From JAUNST01 sp964452285 (lineage in GTDB: Bacteria; Patescibacteriota; Microgenomatia; UBA1400; PJMF01): 6,566 bases of DNA. Positions 5,523 through 6,566 of the stretch are shown here, piece by piece. The first letter of the stretch is position 1. Each line of letters begins with the position of its first letter. The translations under genes were made by a program, and so were the position numbers. The notes below the pieces were generated by a model. The model was not told where the DNA came from and made no database searches. It saw only the letters and a program-made list of their open reading frames with translations. The stretch spans positions 1 to 6,566 of the forward strand of contig CAYVKW010000039.1 of the NCBI GenBank assembly GCA_964452285.1, given 5' to 3'.

Positions 5523-5531
5523 ATCATAGCA
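5523..5531 (-). promoter_or_regulatory. Extended -10 promoter of recO
   Basis: On the minus strand TATGAT occupies 5528-5523, preceded by TG at 5531-5530, giving TGCTATGAT. A -35 box at normal spacing is not recognisable; that position falls inside the terminator hairpin. Seven nucleotides after the -10 is position 5516, the A of the recO ATG, so the transcript would be leaderless. Function is inferred. Confidence 0.5.
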
Positions 5532-5542
5532 CAAAAAATATC

Positions 5543-5575
5543 AAAAAGCCCTTGAACTTTGTTCAAAGGCTTTTT
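5543..5575 (-). terminator. Terminator of the DUF916-like gene, possibly bidirectional
   Basis: Inverted repeat: 5543-5550 (aaaaagcc) pairs with 5568-5575 and 5552-5557 (ttgaac) with 5561-5566, around a 3-nt loop. The single odd pair, 5551/5567, is C-A in plus-strand RNA but G-U in minus-strand RNA, so the stem is a continuous 15 pairs only for minus transcripts. It ends in UUUUU on that strand, 20 bp after the stop of the DUF916-like gene. The plus strand also ends in TTTTT, so weaker termination of plus transcripts is possible. Confidence 0.85.
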
Positions 5576-5594
5576 CTTTCTTAAGATTTTTATC

Positions 5595-6566
5595 TTAATC
5601 GTTTTCTTGTCTTGCTTGTTTTAATTTTTCATCCAAGCGCTTCACTTTTTCTGTCTCCAAGTCTAGCATCTTCTTGTATTTTCTTCTCGTGGTGACGATA
5701 ATTAACACAATCAGAGCAATAACTAGCACTATAGCTAAGATTAATCTCACTGGAATAATCCAAAATGTTGTTGCTGCTGATAAAATTTTGTCGCTCGCAG
5801 AGCCATAAACACCGTTCACTGTAGCGGTGTAGCGACCAAATCCCCAACGCACATTCCAAGCACCTTCATATTCTCGGTTTGAATCTGGGAAAATATTTTT
5901 TTGATCCAAATCTAAAGTTGCTACTTTTTTGCCGAACATATTCTTCACTTCGATATTCATTTCTGGACGAATGTGCAAAGTAGAATCATTTTTCACATTT
6001 AATGCATAATTTACCGGTCCAAATTCACTAAAATTATCGAAAGTAAAATTAGCTACTTTTGCTTGTTCAGTTGTCTCTCCTCCCACTACTACATATAGTA
6101 GAGTACCCACTTGAGCCGTCACTTTTGCGCCTGTGACTTCGGTTGCATCTGTTGTTGTCACTGGACGATGCAAAACCATCGCGTAATGACCGCCTGGTAA
6201 AGCATCAGCCGGGACTTGAATATTGACTACTACTGTCGCCGATCCTCTTGCTTTTAATACTGTCGTACTTGGTGTCAATGTCACCCATTGAGCCAAACTC
6301 CAACGGCTACTCACTTCGTCTTCAACTGCAATCGGTGTTTCTCCATCTTCACCAATGATAAAATCTCGCACAAAAGTTTCGACTGTTGCTGGATAATCAG
6401 AAGGATTACGCACTTCAATTGTAGTTTGCAAAGTCTCGCCTGGTTCTACCATTAAGCTGTAATCATCTCCCAATCTCACTGGCGTAGCGGTCAAAGATAA
6501 ATCAGTGGCAGCTAAAACCATACCATAGCTTTGCAAAAAACAAAATAAAGCCAAGATTGTTAAGCT
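5595..6566 (-). CDS. DUF916-like secreted membrane-anchored protein (5' end beyond window)
   Basis: At least 323 residues are visible; the frame stays open to the window edge, so the start lies outside. The in-frame TTG at 6554 is inside the signal-peptide core and is not a credible start. Counting from that TTG: the end of a hydrophobic signal segment with likely cleavage near VLA (13-15), then an extracellular all-beta region of two Ig-like domains. The first (about 20-158) has ATPVRLG, PGETLQTTIEVRNPSDYPATV, and LPGGHYAMVLHRP, typical of the DUF916/WxL-interacting family. The second (about 168-252) has VKNDSTLHIRPEMNIEVKNMFGKKV. One transmembrane helix (266-288) follows, then a short basic, charged, probably helical tail (289-319). 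It likely sits on the outside of the cytoplasmic membrane and may bind cell-wall or surface proteins. No WxL-domain partner is in view. A terminator follows 20 bp after the stop. Confidence 0.65.
   Translation of the reverse strand, partial: SLTILALFCFLQSYGMVLAATDLSLTATPVRLGDDYSLMVEPGETLQTTIEVRNPSDYPATVETFVRDFIIGEDGETPIAVEDEVSSRWSLAQWVTLTPSTTVLKARGSATVVVNIQVPADALPGGHYAMVLHRPVTTTDATEVTGAKVTAQVGTLLYVVVGGETTEQAKVANFTFDNFSEFGPVNYALNVKNDSTLHIRPEMNIEVKNMFGKKVATLDLDQKNIFPDSNREYEGAWNVRWGFGRYTATVNGVYGSASDKILSAATTFWIIPVRLILAIVLVIALIVLIIVTTRRKYKKMLDLETEKVKRLDEKLKQARQEND

Noticed and set aside
6552..6554. TTG at 6554 as the start of the DUF916-like gene
   Set aside because: The frame remains open upstream to the window edge and the codons before it (Ser-Leu-Thr-Ile) continue the hydrophobic signal segment, so the true start is outside.
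1..6566. CRISPR array, tRNA, rRNA, insertion sequence or attachment site
   Set aside because: No spaced direct repeats, cloverleaf-like sequence, transposase or terminal inverted repeats were seen; the only long direct repeat is the shared tract in the pilin-like genes.

Overview
The window looks like a chromosomal segment from a member of the Candidate Phyla Radiation (Patescibacteria). This rests on small, tightly packed genes, moderately AT-rich DNA, a shortened RecO without the zinc-finger segment, and above all a cluster of short two-helix VirB2/TrbC-type pilin-like proteins of the kind often seen in CPR genomes. UGA is used as a stop (recO) and the genes show no sign of UGA reassignment, which argues against the Gracilibacteria/Absconditabacteria code. 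The assignment is inference; there is no rRNA or complete marker set here.

Layout, left to right. (1) 1-2210, plus strand: an extended -10 promoter, then rpsU (ribosomal protein bS21) and, 17 bp later, typA/bipA (ribosome-associated translational GTPase), a likely translation operon with good Shine-Dalgarno sites. (2) 2286-3260, plus strand: a radical-SAM/PLP enzyme of the lysine 2,3-aminomutase/EpmB family. Its last codons contain the -35 box of the next promoter. (3) 3249-4971, plus strand: three tandem paralogous secreted pilin-like proteins. Each has its own TTGACA promoter with a 17-bp spacer and extended -10 (TGn), and a strong intrinsic terminator follows the first. Their start regions differ: Shine-Dalgarno, no Shine-Dalgarno, and almost leaderless. 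(4) 4977-5516, minus strand: recO, converging on the third pilin-like gene with 5 bp between stop codons, and apparently leaderless. (5) 5543-5575: a terminator hairpin. (6) 5595 to the window edge, minus strand: a secreted, C-terminally membrane-anchored DUF916-like protein whose 5' end is cut off by the window.

Functionally the window joins housekeeping (ribosome assembly or regulation, recombinational repair) with a cell-surface module (three pilin-like proteins and one extracellular Ig-like-domain protein). No VirB4, VirB6, VirD4, PilB or other secretion machinery is visible, so whether the pilin-like proteins form a filament is open. The most notable observations are the three-paralogue array with matching promoters but different translation-initiation layouts, a nearly identical 89-bp tract shared by paralogues 1 and 2 that suggests gene conversion or recent duplication, two predicted leaderless transcripts, and a convergent pilin/recO arrangement with no visible terminator between. 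No intergenic gap exceeds 150 bp.
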